Notes under the pieces: model-generated
Database searches by the model: none
Told to the model about the DNA's origin: nothing
What the model saw: the letters and a program-made list of their open reading frames with translations, nothing else
Origin: Azohydromonas australica DSM 1124
GTDB taxonomy: Bacteria > Pseudomonadota > Gammaproteobacteria > Burkholderiales > Burkholderiaceae_C
NCBI RefSeq assembly: GCF_000430725.1
Contig: NZ_KE387223.1
Coordinates: 1-45,214 of the forward strand
Direction: 5' to 3'
Length of the DNA stretch: 45,214 nt
Position numbers and translations under genes: made by a program
Shown here: piece after piece, positions 17,301-25,797 of the stretch
Position numbering within the stretch: the stretch's first letter is position 1
Layout: each line of letters opens with the position of its first letter

Positions 17301-20089
17301 TGATCTGGAACGAGGAGCGCGACGTCTACCGGCAGCGCCTGCAGGAGCAGATTCTGGCCCTCATCGCCGGCAGCCCCGAGTCGCACGTGGTGGATCGGCC
17401 CGGGGGCATCTTTGTGCGCCATCCAGACCAGATCGCGCTGGAGGACCGGGTGCTGCTGCAGTCCGTGGCGCGTGCCGTCCTCTCCGACCGCCTGGGCCCG
17501 CTGGCCGACCAGGTCGGGCGCAAGCGGGTGGCCGGGCGGCGCGTCGAAGTGCTGCAGCCGACGCGGCCGGTGGCGCCCACCGCGCCGGTGGCCGCAACGG
17601 CCCGGCCGGCCCTGCTGTTCGACAACGGCATCGGCGGCTTCTCCCTGGACGGCTGCGAGTACGTCATCGCCCCGCCGTCGGGCCAGCGTCCGCCCGCGCC
17701 GTGGGTGAACGTGATCGCCAACCCTCGCTTCGGCACCGTCGTCTCCGAGAGCGGCAGCAGCTACACCTGGTGCGAGAACGCGCACGAGCTGCGGCTCACG
17801 CCCTGGCACAACGACCCGGTCAGCGATGAGAGCGGCGAGGGCCTTTACCTGCGTGACGAGGAAAGCGGCCAGTTCTGGCAGCCGGCCGCGTTGCCCTTCC
17901 CGGGCGATGACGCCCCGGACGGCACCGCACCGCTCCACGTGGCGCGGCACGGGTTCGGCTACAGCGTGTTCGAGCACGACGAAGCGGGCATCCACAGCGA
18001 GCTCACGGTGTTCGTCGCCGCCGATGCGGCCGTGAAGCTCTCGCGCCTGGTGCTGCGCAACGACGGCGACCGGGTGCGCTCGCTGTCGGCCACCGCCTAC
18101 GTCGAGTGGGTGCTGGGCGACCGCCGCGCCAGGACGGGCCCGCACATCCACACGGAAGTGGCCGCCGACAGCGGCGCGCTCCATGCGCGCAACCGCTACA
18201 GCAATCACTTCGGCGACTGGGTCGGCTTCTTCGACGTGGACGAAGCCGACCGGCGGGCCGGCACCGTCACCTGCGACCGGACCGAGTTCATCGGCCGCAA
18301 CGGCTCGTTGCGGCGGCCCGCCGCCCTGCGCAACGCCCACCTGTCCGGGCGCACGGGCGTCGCGCTCGACCCCTGCGCCGCGATCCAGGTGCCTGTGTCA
18401 CTGGTGCCGGGGGAGTCGCGCGAGATCACCTTCCGCTTGGGGCTGGGCCGCAGCACCGACGAGGCCGCGCAGCTGGTGCGCCGCTTCCGCGGCAGCGCGG
18501 CGGCCCACCAGGCGCTGAACGAGGTGCGGGCCTACTGGCGGCAGATGCTCGGCGCGGTGCAGGTGCGCACGCCCGACCCGGCGCTGGACCTGCTGGCCAA
18601 CGGCTGGCTCGTCTACCAGACGCTGGGCTGCCGCATCCTGGCGCGCAGCGGCTACTACCAGTCGGGCGGCGCGTTCGGCTTCCGCGACCAGTTGCAGGAC
18701 GCGATGGCGCTGGTGCACGCGCGCCCGCAGATCCTGCGCGCGCACCTGCTCACCTGCGCGAGCCGGCAGTTCGTCGAAGGCGACGTGCAGCACTGGTGGC
18801 ACCCGCCCTCGGGCCACGGCGTGCGCACGCACATCTCCGACGACTACCTCTGGCTGCCGCTGGCGCTGTGCCGCTACGTGCAGGCCACCGGCGACCTGGA
18901 CGTGCTGGGCGAGAGCGTGCCCTTCCTGGAGGGCCGGCCCCTGGCAGCCGAGGACGAGTCCTACTACGACCTGCCCGCGCGCTCGAACCAGGCCGCCAGC
19001 CTGTACGAGCATGCGGCGCGCGCGCTGGTGCGGGGCCTGCGCTTCGGCGCGCACGGGCTGCCGCTGATGGGCACGGGCGACTGGAACGACGGCATGAACC
19101 GGGTCGGCCACCAGGGCCAGGGCGAGAGCGTGTGGCTGGGCTTCTTCCTGTGCGAGGTGCTGCGCGAGTTCGCGCCGCTGGCACGTCGCCAGGGCGACGC
19201 CGCGTTGGCGCAGCGCTGCGAGGAGGAGCGCCGCCGCCTCGGCGAGCGGCTGGAGGCGTCGGCGTGGGACGGCCAGTGGTACCGCCGCGCCTGGTTCGAC
19301 GACGGCACGCCGCTGGGCGCGCACGACAACGTGGAGTGCCGGATCGACTCGATCGCGCAAAGCTGGTCGGTGCTTTCGGGCGCCGGCAGCCCGGAGCGCA
19401 CGCGGCAGGCGATGGACGCCGTCGCGGCGCGGCTGGTGCGGCCCGCGGCACGGCTGGTGCAGCTGCTCGATCCGCCCTTCGACCGCCAGGGCCCGAACCC
19501 CGGCTACATCGCCGGCTACGTGCCGGGCGTGCGCGAGAACGGCGGGCAGTACACGCACGCCGCCGTGTGGGCCGCGATGGCCTTCGCGGCGCTGGGCGAC
19601 CCGGAGCGCGCGTGGCAGGTGACGGACCTCATCCTGCCGCCGCACCACGGCCGCACGGCCGAGGAAGTGGCCGTCTACAAGGTCGAGCCCTACGTGGTCG
19701 CCGCCGACGTCTACAGCGTGGCACCGCACACCGGGCGGGGCGGCTGGAGCTGGTACACCGGGTCGGCAGGCTGGATGTACCGGCTGCTCGTCGAGTCGCT
19801 GCTGGGCCTGCGGCTGCGCGTGGACGAGGACGGCGCGTGGCTGGACATCGAGCCCTGCGTGCCTCGGCACTGGACCGGCTATGCGCTGGACTATCGCTAT
19901 CGCGGCACGACCTACCGGATCGAGATCGGCCTGCTGGACGACGACACCGAGCCGATGTCCATCGAGCTGGACGGCGAGGTACAGGACAGTCCGGCGCTGG
20001 CTTTGCGCGACGACGGCCGCTTGCACCAGGTACGGGTGCGCGCGGTCCGTTCGCGCCGGGCCGCCGCCGTGGAAGGTGCGCTGGAATGA
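11354..20089 (+). CDS. ndvB: Cyclic beta-1,2-glucan synthase (NdvB/ChvB family)
   Basis: This is a giant inner-membrane enzyme of 2911 residues, the usual length for the family. It makes cyclic beta-1,2-glucan from UDP-glucose for the periplasm. Membrane segments lie at about 425-475, 859-900 and 989-1040. The GT84 glycosyltransferase core has LDTDTQLP (Asp656 and Asp658), GEGSFIGKGIYDIDAFE and RHRWMRGDWQIAGW. A glycoamylase-like domain follows (about 1080-1570, WSGSMFEYLMP, VPWGVSESGYN). The C-terminal half is a GH94 phosphorylase-like region (about 1610-2911) with HWWHPPSGHGVRTH and the catalytic GTGDWNDGMN (Asp2576, Asp2579), which sets ring size in known members. The ATG at 11354 has GGAG eight bases upstream. 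Its stop overlaps the start of the nitroreductase gene. Confidence 0.95.
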   Translation: MATTWLHAVLSPARSLSRRRRAREWGGADPNEEAPLRAELFTGEQMEQHGRRLATLHESVLMRTPDQLLPRLADNERALIGVCTVLVQAEGPQRRTAPAGEWLLDNLYLIEEEIRIAKRHLPPGYSRELPRLRTGPSAGLPRAYDLAIESVAHGEGRLAGGTLTRFIASYQGVQPLLLGELWAIPIMLRLALIENLRRIAVRVASSRDESQLAAQWAERMFDVADKDPKGLILVVADMARSDPPMTAPFVAELARRLQGRSAALALPLSWVEQRLAESHQTIEQLVQLEAQHQAMDQVSVSNSIGSLRLLGSTDWREFVEGLSVVERALRHDPAGVYGRMDFATRDAYRHAVERIARDGGTREIEVARAAVALAEKADYLVEPERACQMHVGYYLVDAGRPRLERTLGTRPGALERARRRIANHPLAWYAGAVAGASLVLPVAAWWWASAGAAQPFTSVHPGVWLLAAGLAVLIASSQLAVSLVNWLATLVIPPRPLPRMDFSAGIPRASRTLVVVPTLLDTEEGIDELADALEVRFLANRDAQLRFGLLTDFHDAPAEHREDDEPLLRCARSRIEALNRKYGEPDADADAGDRFFLFHRPRLWNAAQGAWMGYERKRGKLAAVNALLRDGAAEHFSLVVGDTARLAGVRYVITLDTDTQLPRDSAWKFVASMAHPLNRPRFGGAPDARRVLRGYGILQPRVGVSVAAANRTRYGRLHGGDSGIDPYTRAVSDVYQDLFGEGSFIGKGIYDIDAFENVLGGRLPENLVLSHDLLEGCYARSGLLSDVELVEESPSRYDADVKRRHRWMRGDWQIAGWLLPRLHLRVSETLDPAQARDMSVRNPLSGLSRWKIVDNLRRSLVPLALTSTFVLGWTVLQPPWLWTLAALAVLVLPPLLGLLVDLVRKPAELRVAQHLASIVPQALRSLAQALLTLACLPYETAISLDAIFRTVWRLVLSKRRLLEWQPSSDASRRRAGSAATDLLETARRMGVAPAFALIVASGLVAWRPDALPSAFAVLVLWLASPGIVWWLNQPLERRQSALDGAQVLAMRALARRTWAFFDTFVTADDNFLPPDNVQEQPVARLAHRTSPTNIGLSLLANLAAHDFGYLTTGQLIQRTAATLGTMERMERHHGHFLNWYDTRSLQPLLPRYVSSVDSGNLAGHLLTLRAGLLLLADEAPRPDRIHGGLADTLALLREACGDAAGTGLLSRFAALLERCGPGTGPATADDFKALSALDRCAVDIRTGLDSPDASATGDAQRWADALVQQCAAALAELARLAPDAPGRPAPAWDAAALRAQGSALRALAQRAGALAEMEQDFLYDPARHLLAIGYNVDERRRDAGHYDLLASEVRLAVFVAIAQAQLPQQSWFTLGRQAAPMGGRPVLLSWSGSMFEYLMPMLVMPSYENTLLDQTLRGAVERQIQYGRQRSVPWGVSESGYNLTDAQLNYQYRAFGVPGLGLKRGLAEDLVVAPYASVMALMVDPAAAALNLRRLAAEGLAGTFGYYEAVDYTPSRLPRGEAHAIVRSYMAHHQGMSLLALAYALLDRPMQRRFESDPHLRATLLLLQERVPKAVAIHHVAAAEQAGERAAVPGDETPLRLIASPDTPWPEVQLLSNGRYHVMLTNAGGGYSRWKELAVTRWHEDATSDSWGSFCYLRDLDTGVFWSSTHQPTCGQPEHYEAIFTEGRAEFRRRDQGIEAYTEIAVSPEDDIELRRLRLTNLSRVQRRIEVTSYAEVVLSTAAADAQHPAFSKLFVQSEIVDDPAAILCTRRPRAAEEPVPWACHLVAVHGAAAGPASHETDRARFIGRGRHLAAPAALLDAAPLSGTAGAVLDPVMATRRVVTLEPEQTATIDLVHGAAQDRAACLALTRKYADRRLADRVFDMAWTHSQVSLRQLNASEADAQLYARLANTIVYSQPTLRAPAAVLLRNRRAQSGLWGYAISGDLPIVLLQVGEASNIELVRQLVQAHAWWRLKGLAVDLVIWNEERDVYRQRLQEQILALIAGSPESHVVDRPGGIFVRHPDQIALEDRVLLQSVARAVLSDRLGPLADQVGRKRVAGRRVEVLQPTRPVAPTAPVAATARPALLFDNGIGGFSLDGCEYVIAPPSGQRPPAPWVNVIANPRFGTVVSESGSSYTWCENAHELRLTPWHNDPVSDESGEGLYLRDEESGQFWQPAALPFPGDDAPDGTAPLHVARHGFGYSVFEHDEAGIHSELTVFVAADAAVKLSRLVLRNDGDRVRSLSATAYVEWVLGDRRARTGPHIHTEVAADSGALHARNRYSNHFGDWVGFFDVDEADRRAGTVTCDRTEFIGRNGSLRRPAALRNAHLSGRTGVALDPCAAIQVPVSLVPGESREITFRLGLGRSTDEAAQLVRRFRGSAAAHQALNEVRAYWRQMLGAVQVRTPDPALDLLANGWLVYQTLGCRILARSGYYQSGGAFGFRDQLQDAMALVHARPQILRAHLLTCASRQFVEGDVQHWWHPPSGHGVRTHISDDYLWLPLALCRYVQATGDLDVLGESVPFLEGRPLAAEDESYYDLPARSNQAASLYEHAARALVRGLRFGAHGLPLMGTGDWNDGMNRVGHQGQGESVWLGFFLCEVLREFAPLARRQGDAALAQRCEEERRRLGERLEASAWDGQWYRRAWFDDGTPLGAHDNVECRIDSIAQSWSVLSGAGSPERTRQAMDAVAARLVRPAARLVQLLDPPFDRQGPNPGYIAGYVPGVRENGGQYTHAAVWAAMAFAALGDPERAWQVTDLILPPHHGRTAEEVAVYKVEPYVVAADVYSVAPHTGRGGWSWYTGSAGWMYRLLVESLLGLRLRVDEDGAWLDIEPCVPRHWTGYALDYRYRGTTYRIEIGLLDDDTEPMSIELDGEVQDSPALALRDDGRLHQVRVRAVRSRRAAAVEGALE

Positions 20090-21846
20090 AGAAGGATTTG
20101 GCGGGTGCGGCGCAGGCCCCGGAAGGCCTGGACACGGTGCTGCGCTACCACGAGCAGACCAAGCATCACTTCTTCCGCTACGCGCAGGGCCCCGACAGCC
20201 TCGACTGGGCGAACCAGCCCGATCCGTTCCGGCGCTACGAGGGCGCCCCGGTCGTCGCCTTGCCGCGCCTGCGGGCCGGTGACGCCCCGGCCTCGCCGCC
20301 CTACGAGGACCTGTACCGCGCTGGTGGTGGCGTCGCGGGCACGGCGCTGTCTGCCGCCAGCCTTTCGCGCTTCCTGGAGTGTTCGCTGGCGATCTCGGCC
20401 TGGAAGCAGGCGGGCAACCTGCGCTGGGCGCTGCGGATCAACCCGTCGAGCGGCAACCTGCACCCGACCGAGGCTTACCTGCTCATCGACCAGGTCGACG
20501 GCCTGCTGCCGGCGCCGGGCCTCTACCACTACGCGCCCCGGGAGCATGCGCTGGAGCTGCGCGCGCAGTGGCCGCGCGACAGCCTCAAGGCGCTGCTGCA
20601 GGTGTTTCCGCCCGGCGCGTTCCTGCTCGGACTGGCCTCGGTGCACTGGCGCGAGGCCTGGAAATACGGCGAGCGGGCGTTCCGCTACTGCCAGCATGAC
20701 GTCGGGCATGCACTGGGCAGCGCCCGGTTCGCCGCCCGGATGCTGGGCTGGCGCATGCTGCTGCTCGACGGCCAGGACGACGACACGGTGGCCTCCATGC
20801 TGGGCATCGATCGCCCGGAGGACTTCGAAGGCGCGGAGCGCGAGCATCCCGACGGCCTCGCCGTGTTATGGCCCGATGCCGGCGTGGGCCTGGTAGCGCC
20901 CGAGGCGGTTTCCTTGCCGCTGTGCCTGGACAGCGGGGTCACGCGCGACGCGCCGCCCCGCGTCTGGCACGGCAAAGCCAACCGCTTGAGCCCGGATGAA
21001 CCGGTGAGATGGGCGGGCATCGAAGAGGTGGAGGCGGCGTGCTCGAAGTCGCAGCAGGCATGCAGCGTCGTCGAGTTGCGCCAAGACGCGGGCACGGGAC
21101 AGGCGGCGGCGGACACGGGCACTGGCCCGGGTCTCCCCAGCGCCGCGCAGGTGATCCGCCAGCGGCGCAGCGCAACGGCCTTCGACGGCACGACCGCCAT
21201 GCCGGTGGACGGCTTCTTCGCCATGCTGGCCCGCACGCTGCCGCGGGTCGAGCGCAACCTGGGGCGCCGTCCAGCACCGTGGGACGCCGTGCCCTGGGCG
21301 CCGGCGATCGATCTGGCCTTGTTCGTTCATCGGGTGGACGGCCTGACGCCCGGCCTTTACATGCTCGCGCGCGATCCCGCCCACATGGAGCCGCTGCGGC
21401 GGGCGACCTACAAGGAATACGCGTGGAGCGTGCCAACCGGCTGCGCGGACGATCTGCCGCTGTTCCTGCTGCAGCAGGCGGACGTGCGCGAGTTGGCGGC
21501 CCAGCTCTGCTGCGGCCAGCGCATCGCCGCCGATGGTGCGTTTTCGCTGGGGATGATTGCGCACTTCGAGGCTGGCCTGCGGCGCCAGGGACCCTGGTTC
21601 TACCGAAGACTCTTCTGGGAGACGGGGCTGATCGGCCAGGTGCTGTACCTGGAGGCGGAGGCCGTGGGCCTGCGCGCCACGGGCATCGGCTGCTTCTTCG
21701 ACGATCCGGTGCATCAGGTGCTGGGTTTCCAGGGTGCGGCCTTCCAGTCGCTCTATCACTTCGCGATCGGCGCGCCCGTGGACGACCCGCGGCTGACGAC
21801 CCTGCCGCCCTACGGTCTCGAGAACGAAGGGGAGTCTCGTGCCTGA
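20086..21846 (+). CDS. Double nitroreductase (SagB/ThcOx-type dehydrogenase fold)
   Basis: A 586-residue protein with two tandem nitroreductase-fold domains. The first (about 60-270) has ALRINPSSGNLHPTEAYL and GLYHYAPREHALEL, and the second (about 345-580) has AAQVIRQRRSATAFDG, LYMLARDP and GAFSLGMIAHFE. Such FMN proteins oxidise azolines in peptide modification systems when a cyclodehydratase is present; none is seen here, so the substrate is unknown. Its ATG overlaps the glucan synthase stop (ATGA), which means translational coupling and suggests a role linked to the glucan or envelope. The start MKKDLAGAAQ is fixed by this overlap. Confidence 0.85.
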   Translation: MKKDLAGAAQAPEGLDTVLRYHEQTKHHFFRYAQGPDSLDWANQPDPFRRYEGAPVVALPRLRAGDAPASPPYEDLYRAGGGVAGTALSAASLSRFLECSLAISAWKQAGNLRWALRINPSSGNLHPTEAYLLIDQVDGLLPAPGLYHYAPREHALELRAQWPRDSLKALLQVFPPGAFLLGLASVHWREAWKYGERAFRYCQHDVGHALGSARFAARMLGWRMLLLDGQDDDTVASMLGIDRPEDFEGAEREHPDGLAVLWPDAGVGLVAPEAVSLPLCLDSGVTRDAPPRVWHGKANRLSPDEPVRWAGIEEVEAACSKSQQACSVVELRQDAGTGQAAADTGTGPGLPSAAQVIRQRRSATAFDGTTAMPVDGFFAMLARTLPRVERNLGRRPAPWDAVPWAPAIDLALFVHRVDGLTPGLYMLARDPAHMEPLRRATYKEYAWSVPTGCADDLPLFLLQQADVRELAAQLCCGQRIAADGAFSLGMIAHFEAGLRRQGPWFYRRLFWETGLIGQVLYLEAEAVGLRATGIGCFFDDPVHQVLGFQGAAFQSLYHFAIGAPVDDPRLTTLPPYGLENEGESRA

Positions 21847-21893
21847 CCGGATCGCGAAGCACGCCGGGTGCAGGTGGACGGGGAAGGCCGGAC

Positions 21894-22038
21894 ATGTCGT
21901 TCTACGAGTGGCTGCTCCTCCTCGGCATACACCGCGCAGGCGCAGGTGTCGCTGACGCTGTGGACCGTGGCGGCATCAATCGTCGTCGTCCATGGACTGA
22001 CGGCGAAGCCGCTGATACGGCGCTATGCCACGCGGTAA
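21894..22038 (+). pseudogene. CPA1 cation/proton antiporter remnant, both ends only
   Basis: The first codons, after a GGGGAAGG ribosome site, read MSFYEWLLLLG, the usual beginning of CPA1 Na+/H+ antiporters. After a frame change the sequence reads TVAASIVVVHGLTAKPLIRR and then YATR and a stop, the usual C-terminus. About 1.1 kb or more of the gene between these ends is missing. The most economical reading is one internal deletion in a gene that once followed the nitroreductase in the operon. Confidence 0.6.
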
Positions 22039-22179
22039 CGCTGCGCCGTCGTCATGGAAACGGCTTGAATCATCGGGCAGACGCCACAATTTAGGAAAAT
22101 GCCGGTCCGTTTGGAAAAATTCCCAAGCAATCACCCTACCGCCTTCAACGTGCCGTCTTGCTGGCCCCTGAAAAGAGAG

Positions 22180-22323
22180 TAGATTGAATCTGTCGTCCAA
22201 TAGCAAGGCAATCTCGGACCGGAATGCTGAGGGGCTAACCCCGTACCGCATCCGTTTTTTCCTTCTACAGGACGGCTGGCAACCCGCCTTCGAAGCAATC
22301 CGTTGGCGGGTTGTTTTATTTTT
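22180..22323 (+). ncRNA. Candidate structured RNA element, copy 2
   Basis: It starts TAGATTGAAT. A central block (22215-22248) contains GGGGCTAACCCC, able to form a GGGG/CCCC hairpin with a CTAA loop, flanked by CGGACC and GTACCG. The 3' end is a strong hairpin, AACCCGCC (22281-22288) against GGCGGGTT (22305-22312), followed by GTTTTATTTTT, a good intrinsic terminator. The central block agrees with copy 3 over more than 25 consecutive bases although the loops and flanks differ, the pattern expected of a selected RNA structure. A short open frame begins 11 bases after the terminator. Confidence 0.5.
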
Positions 22324-22333
22324 CAGGTTTTCA

Positions 22334-22549
22334 ATGTGGGTGAAAATGGCCGGCGCAGAGGAATCATATTGGCTGCGCGATGCTGGTCTGGATGTACTTG
22401 TCCGAGTTGACCCGAGCGCTGAAGAAGAATATTTACAGCATCAAAAAGGAGATGCTATCGAGCTACATGAAGCAAGAGCTGAAAACCCCATCGGTACGGA
22501 TGGCACATGTCTGAAGAGTGCCAAGAAGCGGGACTTCGGCGTCAGCTGA
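22334..22549 (+). CDS. Hypothetical 71-residue protein
   Basis: The frame runs from an ATG (MWVKMAGAEESYWLRDAGL) preceded by AGG at six bases. The centre is acidic (DPSAEEEYLQHQKGDAIEL). I do not recognise a family, and there is no signal peptide or membrane segment. It begins directly after the terminator-like hairpin of RNA copy 2; the other RNA copies lack this gene downstream, so leader control is unlikely. It could be a fragment of a larger gene. Confidence 0.3.
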   Translation: MWVKMAGAEESYWLRDAGLDVLVRVDPSAEEEYLQHQKGDAIELHEARAENPIGTDGTCLKSAKKRDFGVS

Positions 22550-22678
22550 AGGCGCGTTGCGTAAGTCCTATTAATAAAGGTGGTGGGTTATCTGGATCAT
22601 CTGCATTGCGCAGCATCCATTTGGTTCACCAAGTCGTCTTCCCGGAGCAAAAAGCCATTTGGCCGGCTTTCGGCTGCC

Positions 22679-22930
22679 TCAGCCCGCGAACAGCATCAGC
22701 ATCAGCGCCACGGCGATGGCCATCACGCCGGTGGCCGTTCACCCGAGCAGCCGATGGCGCACGGTCATAGTGAGCTCGCCCATCAGGCGGGGCGACTGCC
22801 CAATCCACATCATCACCACCATGATCGGCACCGAGATCACGCCATTGACGATGGCGCTCCACACCAAGGCCCGGATGGGATCGAGCTCGTACACGCTCAT
22901 GAGCGTGCCGATGCCCGTGGCTGATTTGTG
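22679..22930 (-). pseudogene. C-terminal remnant of an NRAMP metal-ion transporter
   Basis: The minus strand reads SVYELDPIRALVWSAIVNG, VISVPIMVVMMWIGQSP, RLMGELTMTVRHRLLGW and TATGVMAIAVALMLMLFAG then a stop. These are the last two membrane helices of NRAMP (MntH-type) transporters, where DPI(K/R)AL.WSA..NG is typical. A stop at 22931-22933 and the 22941 repeat cut off the rest. NRAMP genes often sit in the same kind of Crp/Fnr stress island, so it is probably a leftover of the neighbouring cluster. Confidence 0.65.
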
Positions 22931-22940
22931 CTATCAGCTG

Positions 22941-23012
22941 GCGGGCAGCTTGCTCAAGGCCTGGTTGAACCACACGATTCAGTGCTAATTTGGCGGGAGG
23001 CGTCTTTCCGCC
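22941..23012. repeat. Imperfect direct repeat, left copy
   Basis: This segment (GCGGGCAGCTTGCTCAA, later CCTGGTTGAACCACACG, ending GGGAGGCGTCTTTCCGCC) is repeated at 25539-25617 in the same orientation with about 7 extra bases and scattered changes. The end GGCGTCTTTCCGCC can fold into a short GGCG/CGCC hairpin. The pair encloses the hybrid kinase gene at 23325. Confidence 0.6.
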
Positions 23013-23324
23013 TTGAGCGTCAATAGCTCATGCAACGGACAGCCGGTGCTTCGGGAGCGAGGTCCGGTAGTTGGTGCCGGTAGCCTGCCTCGGCCCGGCC
23101 TTCAGCGCAGTAAGCGCTGCTACTTCTGCGCGTCTAGCAGCCCCTGGTGTAGCCGGGCACGCCCTCACCGGCCCGGGCACCGAGGTTGGCGCCGGCAGCG
23201 CTGTTACACCCAGGGACCACAATCCGCTCATGATCATGGACTTCACCAGATCCGGGCACCAAGTGCCTGGAGAACATTGCGTGACGCTGTTGCGCATGGC
23301 AAGGGCTGCGCGTCCAGGTGCCGC
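23013..23324. other. Gap without recognised gene
   Basis: The 5' region of the hybrid kinase. The kinase frame stays open through it, but the translated residues are Arg/Pro/Cys-rich and unlike any kinase N-terminus. No clear promoter or palindrome was seen. Confidence 0.4.
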
Positions 23325-25349
<2,025 letters not shown>

Positions 25350-25797
25350 GCATCACGCGGCACTTCGGTCGCCCGGTGCGCCCGCTTTCGATGCGGACTT
25401 GGCACGGATAACCAGCAGCGGTGCTGTACAGATCGCCGCGAGCGGGCAACGGCGGGCGCGTCAGGGTGCAGCAGCACCAGCAAGTGCTCGATGGCCCGCG
25501 GTCCCCAATCCTTGAGTGGTTATTTGCGTTACGGCCGTGCGGACAGCTTGCTCAATTCCTGCTCGAACCATACGGTTCACGATTCCGTCCTGATTCGGCA
25601 GGAGGCGTCTTTCCGCCTGGCACATCGGCATCTTGTCGTGTCGGACCGCGGAGCCCGCATTGACGCAGACGCAGCAGGCATGACGCTGTACGCCGCAACC
25701 GGCTCCTCTGCTCGTTGCCTGGGATGTCCAGCACGTCGATCCCGCTCCACCATCCAGGTCGCGTGCAACCGGTTCAGCACCAACAGGAGGGCTTGGC
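25350..25797. other. Gap holding the right repeat copy, no clear gene
   Basis: Between the kinase and the LGFP gene I find only the right copy of the direct repeat (25539-25617). A minus-strand open frame over the area (AERRLLPNQDGIVNRMVRAG) is not recognised. The last 20 bases carry an AGGAGGG ribosome site for the next gene. Confidence 0.4.
25539..25617. repeat. Imperfect direct repeat, right copy
   Basis: This copy matches 22941-23012: GCGGACAGCTTGCTCAA, CTCGAACCATACGGTTCA and the end GGCAGGAGGCGTCTTTCCGCC split by small indels. With its partner it could mark the ends of an inserted segment of about 2.6 kb carrying the hybrid kinase. Confidence 0.6.

Noticed and set aside
14783..18340. 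Antisense open frame of 1185 codons under the glucan synthase
   Set aside because: It is a shadow of the high-GC coding strand: the residues are His/Arg/Gln/Val-rich, it has no motif, and it lies wholly inside a clear enzyme gene.
18106..20085. Upstream extension of the nitroreductase frame
   Set aside because: It overlaps the glucan synthase in another frame with Arg/Ala/Gly-rich nonsense; the ATGA overlap at 20086 gives the true start.
22334..22549. Riboswitch control of the 71-residue frame by RNA copy 2
   Set aside because: The other two RNA copies have no such gene downstream, so a leader function is not supported.
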